From Arthrobotrys musiformis (Eukaryota; Ascomycota; Orbiliomycetes; Orbiliales; Orbiliaceae): a stretch of 64,000 nucleotides of DNA. Positions 48,019-58,396 of the stretch are shown piece by piece. The notes beneath the pieces were generated by a model that ran no database searches, was not told the DNA's origin, and saw nothing but the letters and a program-made list of their open reading frames with translations. The stretch is from NCBI GenBank assembly GCA_036971715.1, contig JAVHJL010000012.1, positions 744,001 to 808,000 of the forward strand, given 5' to 3'. The position numbers and the translations under genes were made by a program. Numbering within the stretch: the first letter of the stretch is position 1; every line of letters begins with the position of its first letter.

Positions 48019-48629
48019 TATCCTTCTCTGAAAGCCCAGGAACGACAATGGGCGGGGAGTTCGTCATAGGAACCAAATTCCCCGGGTTTGGGGGTTAGGA
48101 GAGGCATTGATGATGTTGATGTTCGATAGATGGTTGGCTGAGATCAGGGAGGTTGAGATGAGGCTGGGATAAAGTTCGATGGTTTCTTAGAGTCAAGGTT
48201 GGGAGAAGTATGATACGAAGATATATTTACACAGGACCGGTAACCGGACTTTTTTAGAAGTGAGGGGGACGCCGGGACCTGATAATTTTCCAAACCAACA
48301 CATACCATGAAGCCCACAACAGATTTTGGGTTCTGTTGGAACTTTACCCTTTCTTTCCATATTCCAACTACGCTAGTACTTAGTACTTCAATCCTTGGCC
48401 GGTGATATAACCCGCGTACGAGAGGGCTGAAAACTGAACTTCGAGACCGCCCGAAAGTTTATTCGGAAATCAAAAACTTGAACTTACATACTAAACATAC
48501 AAAATATCATTTTTCCTCTCGAAAATAATATGTATCTTATTTCCGAGTTATTGCAGTATATATCTTCTTACGAAAAATCCTTAAATTGAGTAGTCTCTTA
48601 GTCGAATATCGCGGATCTGTTCAATTTTA
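48019..48629. other. Spacer before the glycosyltransferase gene
   Basis: No gene is seen. The first part is probably more of the decayed retroelement. Confidence 0.4.
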
Positions 48630-49978
48630 ATGACCAGGAAGATGAGAAGGGCAATACTAGCCCTTGGAGGCGCCTTTATTGTTTTTCTCCTGCTTTCTGC
48701 CATCATTGACCATGGAAGACCGGATATCGTTCAGAAACCAAAGGGAACCAAACCTCCACACAAGGATCCGCAGACACAAGAATGGCAGGAAGAGATCTTC
48801 CCGCTTGCAAAGGCTGGCAAGATTCCCAAGATAAATCCTAGAAATATCGTCAACGACAATAACTTAAAGACACCCTTATTTATCGGGTTCACGCGAAATT
48901 GGTATCTTCTAGAGCAAGCTGTTGTTTCTTACCTAGCGGCGGGGTGGCCAGCCTCGGAGCTAATGGTCATTGACAACAGTGGTGTGATGGATTCAAACGT
49001 ATGTTCGTATATTCAATCTGCCGAATCGCTTTTATTTTAGGCTGGAGTTGCTAATCATCGTTGGAAACAACAGCTTCGCGGCCTCCTCTCGCCTGCGAAT
49101 CCTTGGTACCTAAATCATACGCGGCTCTCACAGCTCGGCGTCGCCGTCAAACGTACACCGACACTCCTAAGTTTTGCACAGCTCCAGAATTTCTATATTA
49201 ATTATGCGATCGAGCAGAACTGGGGTTACTATTTCTGGTCGCATATGGATGTGGTGGTTGTATGCAACGAATCGGAATCGTCTGAAAATTATAAAAGTCT
49301 ATACAGAAAGGCTGTAGACGCCCTGGGGGATACGTTGGATAAGCGGGAGCACTGGGGACTTAAGTTTTTTGCGTACGATTGGTTGACTTTGGTCAATGTC
49401 GAGGCGGTGAAGGATGTTGGTGCTTGGGATACTCAGGTGAGATTTTAAAGCCGGCTCTCTTGAATATACAGCTGATCGGCCATAGATCCCGTACTACATG
49501 GCTGATTGCGATATGTATTCACGCATGACTATGAGGAACTGGACTCAAGATGCTGTCGAAGCTGGGCATGTCTACGACGTTTCTTCCCATCTTACAGACC
49601 TCGCCGTTTTATTCCCGGAGGAGGGACATGAGTCCGAATTGAACACGACTCGGTTCAAAGACTTGAAAAATCAGTTACAGCTCATGATGGAGCAGAAGCA
49701 GAATAACTCACACGGAAGGAATACCTGGCAGGCACGTCGGGACGGTGGGGAGGGCGAGCCCTTCTGGAGGAATCCTAAAGGGTTTGAGAGAGGGTAAGTT
49801 GAATCAATGAACCACCTATAAGTTTCCAGCTTGGAGTGTGTAACTAAACCAACCGTCGGATAGCATCAACTTCTGGATCGATAAAGGGCGAGAGCTGTTC
49901 AAGCTCAAATGGAACTACAGCGAATGCAATCTCATCGACAAAGGTTACAGATACGGGGAAGAGTGGACGAGGGAATGA
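48630..49978 (+). CDS. Type II membrane glycosyltransferase-like protein (395 aa)
   Basis: Four exons are inferred: 48630-48998, 49041-49436, 49486-49793 and 49864-49978. Introns are 42, 49 and 70 nt, and the joined frame is 396 codons ending TGA. The N-terminus is a short basic segment and a signal anchor (about residues 8-26, ILALGGAFIVFLLLSAII), as in Golgi type II enzymes. The lumenal part has the GT-A-like features of a fungal hypothetical glycosyltransferase family: LFIGFTRNWYLLEQAVVSYL, VIDNSGVMDSN, NPWYLNHTRL, PTLLSFAQLQNFY, then YYFWSHMDVVVV, whose HMD is in the position of the metal-binding DxD. KFFAYDWLTLVNVEAVKDVG and IPYYMADCDMYSRM follow. The donor and acceptor sugars are unknown. 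It appears complete and intact. The family call is from memory of conserved segments. Confidence 0.75.
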
Positions 49979-50643
49979 ACGGTATATAAGTACACCCATG
50001 CTATCGTCCGTATTTAGCAACTTCACGAACTTGAACTTCGCCACGTCGATTGTCAAACAAAAATCAAACGAGCGTTAAACTATTAATTGACTTTATAAAT
50101 TTATGGACATACACGTACAAGTTAGAAAAGAAGAGCAGATTTTCATGAAGCGATCGTGGTACCTATCATCGTTCGATGTTATCTCAAAGGATATGCTATG
50201 GGCTTTGAAAGATTTATAATTACACCGCTCCGTCTTTACCGTACTGTTTTGCGTAGAACGTAGGTATGAGGGTAGGAATAATGGAATTCGATGGTAGGCT
50301 ACTACGGCCTCATGCTCTGGTTTACGAGACAAGCCTCATGCACTATGGTTTAGAATTAATATGAGATCGTGAAAATAAGGCGGTTTGAAGGGGGCTTCCG
50401 CTCTTCGCAGAGAGTATAGAACATAAAACCCTTATATATATTCCAAGCATCAAAGTCATAAGACTCTCAAGACTCCGGGTTCTCTTCTGCCTCTCTTCCT
50501 CTTCCTCTTCCTCTTCTCTCTACGGGACAGATAGGTAGGAAGGTAGGTAGGAAGGCAGGCTAACGTACTAACAGTTCACAGATTCCTAGGTCCCTTGGTG
50601 GTAGGCAGGCTCTTAGTAGTAGTAGTAGTAGTAGTAGTAGTAC
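49979..50643. other. Spacer with microsatellites
   Basis: Contains (CCTCTT)n at about 50490-50516, GGTA/GGAA repeats at about 50535-50560 and (TAG)n at 50614-50643. On the minus strand a GTCTCGTAAACCAG motif lies at 50317-50330. No gene is seen. Confidence 0.6.
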
Positions 50644-51584
50644 GAGTGTGGGTTGACAACATACCACACCTTTGGGTTCCCTCTGCAGTGGTAGTTTAAC
50701 GAGATTGTGCCGAGATCCTCGCAATGCAACGCAAACATTGATCCCGGTTCCGAGAGGTACAAATAAGGGCTGTCGAGTCCTGATATTCCTAGCTCGATTT
50801 GTCTCAACGCACAACCCTGGATTTGGGTCATTTCCGGGTGGGATATTTGCAACATTTGTACCAGCTCTTCCGTGGCGTCCAGGTCGCCATAGTAACGCAC
50901 ACCCCACCGTGGTTTTTGCCGTTCCCTCTCCGCTGCCTCTTCTGTCATGCTGTCCGCTAGAGGTTCGTCCCAACGCCCGAGGTCGGTACCTTTGCCACCA
51001 CATCCGGCCTGCAAGACGCGATATCCAATGGGATTGTCTTTTTGTTTTTTGCTCTTGGGCTCCTCGCGTTGTTTTTCGGCGATGCTATGAATCGGTCTAA
51101 CCGTTTGTCGGAAGTAGGGGACTTGAGTTTTGTTTCTGCAGCCGACTTGGTTCGGCGGCTGAACTGAATTTGCAGATACCAGTGCTTCCTGGGGGAATTC
51201 AACCACGAAAACCCCGGCCCCGGTTTGCAGCGTAAAATCGTGGGCTCGCTTGATAAACTTGGCTAACTCTGTAACCTCCGATGGACGAGGCTTGAAGACT
51301 GGGAATACGCTATCCGACTGGCCCGGGTGTTCGCTACTTGCTTGGTAGGTGATCGAATATTGCTCCATTATCCCCTGATGCTGACTGAATTCGCTTCGGA
51401 GCTGCCGGAGTGCCTTCTTCGCCTTGTTGATGGCATCTTTGGATGATCTGGCGCTGGAAATGATGTCAATACGGTCTTGGAGCTTCTGGGGCGTTATCTT
51501 GAAGCGAAGGCCACGAGGGATTTCTCCTTCGAGGAGGGACTGGGCCCATTTGACCACGCTGCCTTCGGGTTCCGGGGCGTTCAT
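50644..51584 (-). CDS. JmjN-JmjC protein, truncated inside the JmjC domain
   Basis: ATG 51584 opens an intact frame of about 314 real codons. Residues 93-135 resemble a JmjN domain (VFKPRPSEVTELAKFIKRAH). Residues 266-312 are the first half of a KDM4-type JmjC domain (SPYLYLSEPGSMFALHCED, then ISLNYHCRGNPKVWYVVNP), with iron-ligand candidates His287 and Glu289. The frame then enters a (TAC)n repeat (50614-50643) that reads as poly-Tyr, and it ends at 50613. The second His and the rest of the JmjC fold are absent downstream. Known relatives demethylate histone lysines. As written this one cannot complete an active site. A splice donor (GTACTA) at the repeat edge could hide a 3' exon, but none was recognised within 300 bases. 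Confidence 0.65.
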
Positions 51585-51999
51585 TGATACAACTGGGCCC
51601 TTGAAAGGTGAGTTGCCCTATTAGGTTGTGGCGGAACCAGTAAGTTTGTACAGAGTGCTCCTGCTCACCTTAGGTCCGATCCTTGAGACTTGATGCGCGG
51701 AGTTAAGCTGAAGGGAATATTTGTATGCCTTTAGAAGATACGATCTGCCTGTTGAAGATGGTATGTACCCGGATTGTTGGATTATATGAACTCGCTTGGT
51801 GCTAATCAAAGTGGGACTGGCTGTCAGTCTGACAATATCTGCAACTCACTGGGTTTGTAAATACGCACCACTACACAAGATTTCCCAATACAAGTAGGGA
51901 AGATTTAGTTGGTCTATCAGTATGGGCCAATGCAAACCGGTCATGTTATGCCTGTCTGTAGACCATCAATTTGGTTAGAACCATCGATCGCATGCGGGT

Positions 52000-52300
52000 G
52001 GACCGGCCGAGCCTAGCGAGGAACATACTGGGACGAGCCGAGTATCCGAGCCAAGCAGAAGTGCATAGAGGCGAGCCGGGGTAGGCACAAGTATAATCAA
52101 GCCGAGCCGATTGGACGAGTAATTGGCCGAGCCTATCTGAATAATGTACCTGGCCGAGCCGAGTATATGAGACGATATGGATATGGACTGGACCACCCTG
52201 GGTGAGGCTGGGAACGAGACCAATATGGACGAGCAATTGATTGGCCGAGTCGACAACACGCTGCAGCGCTGGCCGAGGTATCGGACGAGGGCCTCAGGCC
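52000..52300. repeat. GAGCCGAG-rich degenerate repeat region
   Basis: CCGAGCC or GACGAGCCGAG-type words recur about eight times. On the minus strand the region reads with a repeated R-L-G. It contains the 35-bp dispersed repeat at 52188-52222. Confidence 0.6.
52188..52222 (-). repeat. 35-bp dispersed repeat, copy 3
   Basis: One G/A difference from the copy at 21876-21910 and three transitions from that at 16181-16215. Confidence 0.9.
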
Positions 52301-52633
52301 TAAAGGACAAGCCAATATGAGTCTCGTTGGGATGCCACGGGAACGAGCAGGCTGAGTTCGGCATGCGGACTTCCGAAGCAGACGCTGAGAAGCGTCAGTC
52401 AAATGCTGTTACCGTTCGTTGAGAGCGATAAAAAATAAGATACGACTTTTGCTCTTGGATCTGTTTGCGTTTTGGTTCCGACGTGCATGCCCGCTCCTAG
52501 AATACACTCTGTTCCTCGCAGGTGACCGAGTCAGCGCTCAAGCGGCGCGGCCCCGAGGACCGGTAGCCGGTTTGGTGAAACAGTGAGCCTTTCTAAGTGG
52601 CTCAAAACGTCCTGAATTCGATTCAGAAAAATA

Positions 52634-53320
52634 GCTCTAGGGATCACTAGTTTGGAGGGGTTAAGTGGAATCCTCCTGTTGAGCGAGAAACCCTTAAAGC
52701 CCGACCTTTGCAGGTAAAAGTGTTCTAAAAATTCCTCGCAGATCTAAAAGGACGCAACAGAGTTCTCTTACTGAACGAAAGCCCCCGAGCCCAATCTTTG
52801 TAGGAAAGAATGTTCTAAAGATCGCTCGCTGGTCTAGACGGACGCAGCAGAGTTTTCTTACTGAACGAAAGCCCCCCGAGCCCGACTTTGACAGAAAAAG
52901 GTGTTCTAAAAGATCGCTCGCAGGTCTAGACGGACGCCGTAGAGTTTTCTTACTGAACGGAAACCCCCGAAACCCACCTGATAAAAAGAATGTTCTAAAG
53001 ATCGCTCGCGGGTCTAAACGGTCGCAGCAGAGTTCGCTTACGGAACAGAAGACCCTCTTGACGAAACGGCTCTAAAGATCCCTCGCTGGTTTGAAGGAAC
53101 ACAGCGGAGTTTTCTTACCAAACCCGAAACCCCCCGGAATCCAAGTATAACAACTCTAAGAACCTTAAGGAACCTTTGTCAGCTGAACGAGATATGCCTA
53201 GATTTTGTTAGTGCCCGGAAAGACGTCGTGATCCTCCTTGAAATAGCCCTAAAGATCCCTCGCTGGTCTAGAGGTACACCAGCTGAGTTCTCTCACTGAG
53301 CCGATCTCTTCACCGCTCAG
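52634..53320 (+). repeat. Non-coding tandem array of about 90-bp units
   Basis: Seven to eight degenerate copies start near 52634, 52722, 52812, 52903, 52992, 53069, (53146) and 53245, with periods of 77-91 bp in the clear part. Each unit has a conserved core: TCTAAAGATCGCTCGC, then GGTCTAGACGGACGCAGCAG, then TTCTTACTGAACG. There is no shared open frame, because units differ by indels that are not multiples of three. Confidence 0.9.
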
Positions 53321-53757
53321 GAAGAGCTCTAGTTAAGGTGTTTTCGAAAAACACGAGGTGGATAGGGTCACGTATCGTGGAGGTTTATGTTGAGTACTTC
53401 GCTTCTAATAGCTAATTTAGTTACCTGTTAGCTGTATCCGACGTTTCGTATTCACGATCTTGCGCGCCGTTTGTTTCTTTTGTATTAACACAAAACAGCT
53501 TACCGTTGTTGTAGGGGCGGAAGGGAGCAAAGTCGGGATTCACCCCGGGAACCCCGGGAAAGCCATTTGCTCGGGCCCCGACTTGAAGGCCGAAAGGCGG
53601 CCTGGTCCCAGAATTCTAAACATGAAAGGGAAGCTCTTACCTTAAATTGCCATCACCGTATTTGCGTTCTGGAGTACATTATCAAGTAACTCCATATAAC
53701 TTAGTCCTTCGAGGTCGACCTTTGTGGGGAGGTAATATAGTCCATTGCCATTAAGCC
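53321..53757. other. Spacer between repeat arrays
   Basis: No gene is supported. An ORF at 53460-53645 has no recognisable features. Confidence 0.4.
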
Positions 53758-54395
53758 ATGCCCCTGAGCTCCAATATTATCGCCAGAATAAGCACTGTCG
53801 GTTATTTTCGATACCACCAAGTCCTCCGGCTGCGACCTAGATCGCCGTCGATGATAATTAAATCCTCACATGACTTTTCTGGAGCCAGTTTGTCGGGTCT
53901 AAAATATACACCGTTGTTGTCTAGTCCGCCTCCGTCGGTTTGCATGGTCAAGTCCCGATCGACTCAAGCGTATAACCGACAGCTCTTTTCCCAACCTCAC
54001 TACTCTCGCCGCAAGTTTACGGTGGATGGAATAGAATAGACTGGAAGGACGGTTCGCCAGTTCCTTGGGAGTGACGTGGTTCGTCCTCGCAACATGTGGG
54101 AATCCTCACATGACTTTGTTAGAGCCAGTCTTTCAGATTCGCCAAATGCACGACGATTCATCACACCAACACCTTCGGTAACTAGCAACCCGCGCCCCCC
54201 TGACTATTGAATGGCCTCCTGCATGTTGTCCGATTGGCGTTGTGGCTTGGTTCTAATTCCCGGGCGAAACAGCAACGTATACCCCGTGCTGTCGTGTGCT
54301 TCCGCGTCACCATACGTAATTTGTAAGGCCCTCACATGACTTTTTGAGAGCCAGTCTACTAGGCCTACTATATACGAAGATTGTTCGGAGTGCAT
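53758..54395 (+). repeat. Three-copy repeat of about 230 bp with a conserved coding-like core
   Basis: CCTCACATGACTTT plus AGAGCCAGTCT-like cores occur at 53864, 54104 and 54330 (spacings 240 and 226). In matching frames the cores read SHDFSGASLSG, SHDFVRASLSD and SHDFLRASLLG. Weaker similarity extends on both sides. Only the first copy lies in an ATG-started frame (53758-54039); the frame is broken between copies. Confidence 0.7.
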
Positions 54396-55080
54396 CCATC
54401 AGCCCGGTTTGCCCTGTCCTAATGTAACGATTCGAGCGAACGAAAGATAGTGTGTTAGTATAACATGGGATGTATGTTTAGGTGTAGGGCACTGTAAGAA
54501 GAAGACGCTGTCGAGAGGAAGGGAGTGTGAGATATGAGATTGACTTTGTGGAATGCTCTGGGTCGCAGAGGAGCGATGCCGTTCTAAATGAAAGGATGAT
54601 GAAGGCATGGGTGGCAGGACGAAGCAGAACACAGTCAATGCCACGAAGGGGGGAAGAGGATAATGCCGGTCAAGAAGCTGATGGGGACTGGAGGAAGGTG
54701 ATGGAAGATAACGGAGGTGCGAGGATGGGGGATGATGGGATGACGGGATGATGGGATGGTGATCGCTTGAAGCTGGGACTGATGGGTGAACATATCGAGG
54801 AGGAGCTGTTGGGCCAACGAACCTATGAGATAACCCACCCATCCATAGCCTCGCGATAAGGGAACATACTGCAACGCTCATCGATCCAAGATGGGTATCG
54901 GGCTCGTATGTTGGTGTCGACGAGATGGTCGGTGTCGATGAGGTGGTTGGTTGGTGCGATGGTTTACATACATGTATCTTGCTCTTTTTGTTTTAGTAAT
55001 TTGCAGGGTACCTGTGCTGGTGGCAGCCATTTTGACGGTCCACGTAGCATAGACAGCCCAAATGGGACCATTTAACAATA
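54396..55080. other. Low-complexity GA/GAT-rich spacer
   Basis: Imperfect GATGGG/GGATGA repeats lie around 54590-54770. The minus-strand ORF here is Ser/Pro/His-rich low complexity and is not called as a gene. Confidence 0.5.
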
Positions 55081-55140
55081 ACTCGATGAAACTTGAAACT
55101 TAATATTTTGATTTATTTTTGAAGATTTTAAACAGTTTGC

Positions 55141-55179
55141 TTTTTCTAATTGATTCTAAATTTTATTTGGCTTTGAATA
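55141..55179 (+). repeat. 39-bp direct repeat, copy 1
   Basis: It begins TTTTTCTAATTGATTC and matches 56704-56742 with a single A/G difference. Confidence 0.9.
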
Positions 55180-55395
55180 AATATTCAAGTGCCCGACTGA
55201 AAAGGAGGGTCTCTATTGAACTCCCCTGTCCACCCGAGCCCCCTCCCAGCAAAAAAAGCTGTGGGAGACCTCGATTATGGGGGTCCAAAATGGCCAAAAC
55301 CTTAGTTATTGGAGAAAGTTTGCAATTTCATTGTTCAATCCATTTTGGGACAAATCATCGACACCGCGACACCGCAGCGACACTGTTCGCGTCAG

Positions 55396-55428
<33 letters not shown>

Positions 55429-55520
55429 AAGCAGGCTGGGCACCCGAACCTACCTATAGGCCTACCTATGGGCCTACTTATGGGCCTACTTGGGCCTGCC
55501 TATAAGCCTGGCAGTGTCAC
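55396..55520. repeat. Poly(A)31 followed by GCCT/CCTA repeats
   Basis: Thirty-one A residues (55396-55426), then GCAGGCTGGGC and four CCTACYTATRGG-type units. It ends with GCCTGCCTATAAGCCTG, which is nearly identical to 45865-45882. Confidence 0.9.
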
Positions 55521-56703
55521 TGCCGTGTCGCTGCCGTGTCGATACATTCAAAGCTAAATATAAGTATGAAGGGCTGGAGTAGCCTCGAGACCTAGGGTTG
55601 CACAGGGCAAAGAAGATTTTGCATATACTGGATCCATAAGGGAAATCTAACCGGTTTCAACGGCCTCCCATGATTGATCTACACGCCTGACTTTCAATAC
55701 GCATATACCTGTTCATGGGTACATTTCCTTGCGCGCGTTGGAGGTCCATTGGCGAAAGGAAGTTCCGGTCAGCACATGAAATGTATTTTGAACGGCTTTT
55801 TCTCTGGGTTCCGGAAGCACAGGCCTTATGATCTGGACACTTGTATGCAAACGTGTCTACATAGAAGCTTGTTTCAGAATTAAAGAAATCTTATGAGCTT
55901 GGTGTCATTACATGTATACAGCTAGTCTAGCAATTATGCTAATATACAGCAACCGTGGACACTTGGGTGTCAAACTAGCTCTAGAGACGATAGCTGCATT
56001 GAAACAATACACTTAAACAGCAGCCCCAAAAGCTTAAACGGGACTCTCTCAAAAAGGAGCGAGGGCTCATGATTGATAGTAAAATAGAACTTATCTTAGG
56101 CTAGACTGTACTGCCAACGAAATTTCGAAATAGAACCAATGTGATTACAATTTAGGGTTTAAATTCCCCCCCATCTACGGGTATGTGCGTCCATATGCCG
56201 CATTGGAATCTAGCCTGACGCTTGATTAAATTCTCAACCCAGACTTGATTGCAGGTCTCCTCCTCCCCCCGTCTTGTATTTTAGACTTAATACTAGGCCT
56301 GTCCCTGTTAACTTTTTTAAATTCCTTCTTATCTGTTCCCAATGAAGCCGAAGCAATCCGTATAGTTGTTATATTGCAATTGTTTTGTTATTTTATTTTT
56401 CTTTTCGTTCTTTTTCCTTTTCCTTGGTTGGCACTTTCTGGCTTCGAGATATGCCGCAAAAACAAGTGCTAGAAAAACTCAAGAGGCAGGAACAGCCCGC
56501 AACCTGCAACTGCTTTGAGGCGTTGACGGAAACGTACTTTACGACCGTAGCGCAGACTTATTTTGCGATGCCATTTGAACCTTGTACAATCAGCGCCTCA
56601 ACGTCGAACCTTTGCCCGACGGGTTTCCTGATGGGCGTGCAATTCACAGGCCTGTGCCTGTGGGCGTGCGGTGAACAGGCCTACGGGCGTGCGGTAACCA
56701 CTG
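55521..56703. other. Spacer without a supported gene
   Basis: Short ORFs only, plus a T-rich patch (56380-56425). Confidence 0.4.
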
Positions 56704-56742
56704 TTTTTCTAGTTGATTCTAAATTTTATTTGGCTTTGAATA
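56704..56742 (+). repeat. 39-bp direct repeat, copy 2
   Basis: It matches 55141-55179. It is preceded by GGGCGTGCGGT/CAGGCCT repeats (56630-56700). Confidence 0.9.
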
Positions 56743-57021
56743 CTTAAATATTAAATCAAATAATTTTTTGGTGGGGTTTTTTTGGTGCAGGGGTAAAAAA
56801 GGCCCGGCGTACACGTAAATGTTTACCCCCAATGTGAATCTTGCTGTCCATAATATTCAATATGAACACTAGCTACGAAGTAGTCAAGATTGGATTGCAG
56901 GTTCCGTGCGGAAGACCAGAATGCCGTGCCGATAGGTCCGAGAGCGCGAAGTCTGTATACGAACCTTAAAATCATATATTCCGGAGGTTGACCGATGCTC
57001 GATCCAAAGTAGAAAAATCCC

Positions 57022-58396
57022 TCAACGTAGCAACCCCGGAAGACACCCCCGAGATATTATAGTAACCGGAAAGAAAAAAAAGCCCGACGCCGCCGGTGGT
57101 CGAGCAAAGAAAGTCAAAACAAACAAATTGTACGTAACCCCCCGGCGAATGCTGTTCTTTGTGAAGCCCTCAACCGTGAACTTCTTCTGTCGCTCTTTGT
57201 CGGTGCTACTACAGGAGTCGACCCCGCTTACAGCTGGGTGGTTGGGCTGGCAGCCGGGTGCTGGGGCGCGGACTTGGGTGGCGGTTGCGCGGGTGGCCTT
57301 TCGTCGGGCGTTGAAACAGCCTGGGACTGCGCCAGTTCCTTCTTCCTCTTCCCAACAGCTTGGGTGATAGCCTCCGACGACCTCGCCTGCGTCCCCTTGA
57401 TAACCCTTCCTGACCTCGACGTGCCAAAGGTGAGTTTGTATTACGAAACTCATTGACGGAGACCCGGGAGGGAATATCAACTTCGCGGACGTCTTGGGCA
57501 GATCCGGACCCGGAGGAGATGGTGGTTGATGAGGCGGTGGTCGGGCCGAGGGTTGACGGGGATGTCGCCGTCGTCGGTGATGCCCTTTTGGGGCCGACTA
57601 GTTCATCTATCATGCTGTTAGTCTTCACACATTTCAAATATATCATGGATGCTTATCTCGTATATATAGATACTAGATTTGATAGTAAGTGTATATTTAC
57701 CTTTCGCCTTTCTCTTCGCTGCCGCCGCAAATTTATAACATGATATATCAGGTCATTTAAGTGGCCTTGGAGTTCATCGGGAGATCAGGAATCAACTTAC
57801 GTCTACTTGCTGGTTGTGGGGCTTCGGCGCTACAAATACGTTGAAAACACACATTAGTACACGGTAGGTCTCCTCAGAGATTATAAAGAACATGCCTGGT
57901 ACCCTCCCCTTCCCTTTCCCCTTCTTTGCTACTATTACTCAAATGCCTAGTAGAATTCTACCACCTCTTCTTAGTTAAAAGATTTACTACTTACCAGTGG
58001 GAGAAACTTTCGGGGCAACCTTCTTCGCTACAAAGTTTGACAATGCAATAGCAATACGTTAGCGAACCTCTCATAAAATTATAGACCCGAACAAGGACGT
58101 ACCACCGGCAGAAGGCTTCCCGGCATCGGGGCCTGGCTCTAAACAACGTGTCACAATACATATTCAGCCAATCTGCGTCCTGTAGCTTATGGGATATCAT
58201 TGCATATTCACTTGCCTTCAACAACCTCCTTTCCCCTTGGCTGGCTGGGGGCTGTTAAGTCATTGTGGTTGCTGTCAATCCTTGATACTTTGGGTATAAA
58301 TTATTACTCACCAAATTGCTCAGTAGCGGTAGCGGCGGCAGCGGCGCGCTCATCCGGATCCAACCAATCATCCTATATCTACGTCAGTGAAAGAAT
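57022..58396 (-). other. Possible micro-exon region downstream of the transposase relic
   Basis: On the minus strand several short Ala/Lys/Pro-rich coding-like islands are each bounded by GTAAGT/GTGAGT and TAG. Examples are an AKKVAPKVSPTG island near 58,020, AEAPQPASR near 57,820, and a longer Ser/Thr/Pro-rich one (about 57,430-57,610, AQDVREVDIPSRVSVNEF). They could be the 3' exons of the gene upstream or of an independent disordered protein. The splice chain was not established, so this is not called as a CDS. Confidence 0.3.

Noticed and set aside
52634..53320. CRISPR-like array
   Set aside because: The units are degenerate, directly tandem without unique spacers, and the genome is eukaryotic.
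54399..54881. 160-codon minus-strand Ser/Pro/His-rich ORF
   Set aside because: Low-complexity translation of GATGGG repeats; no ordered segment.
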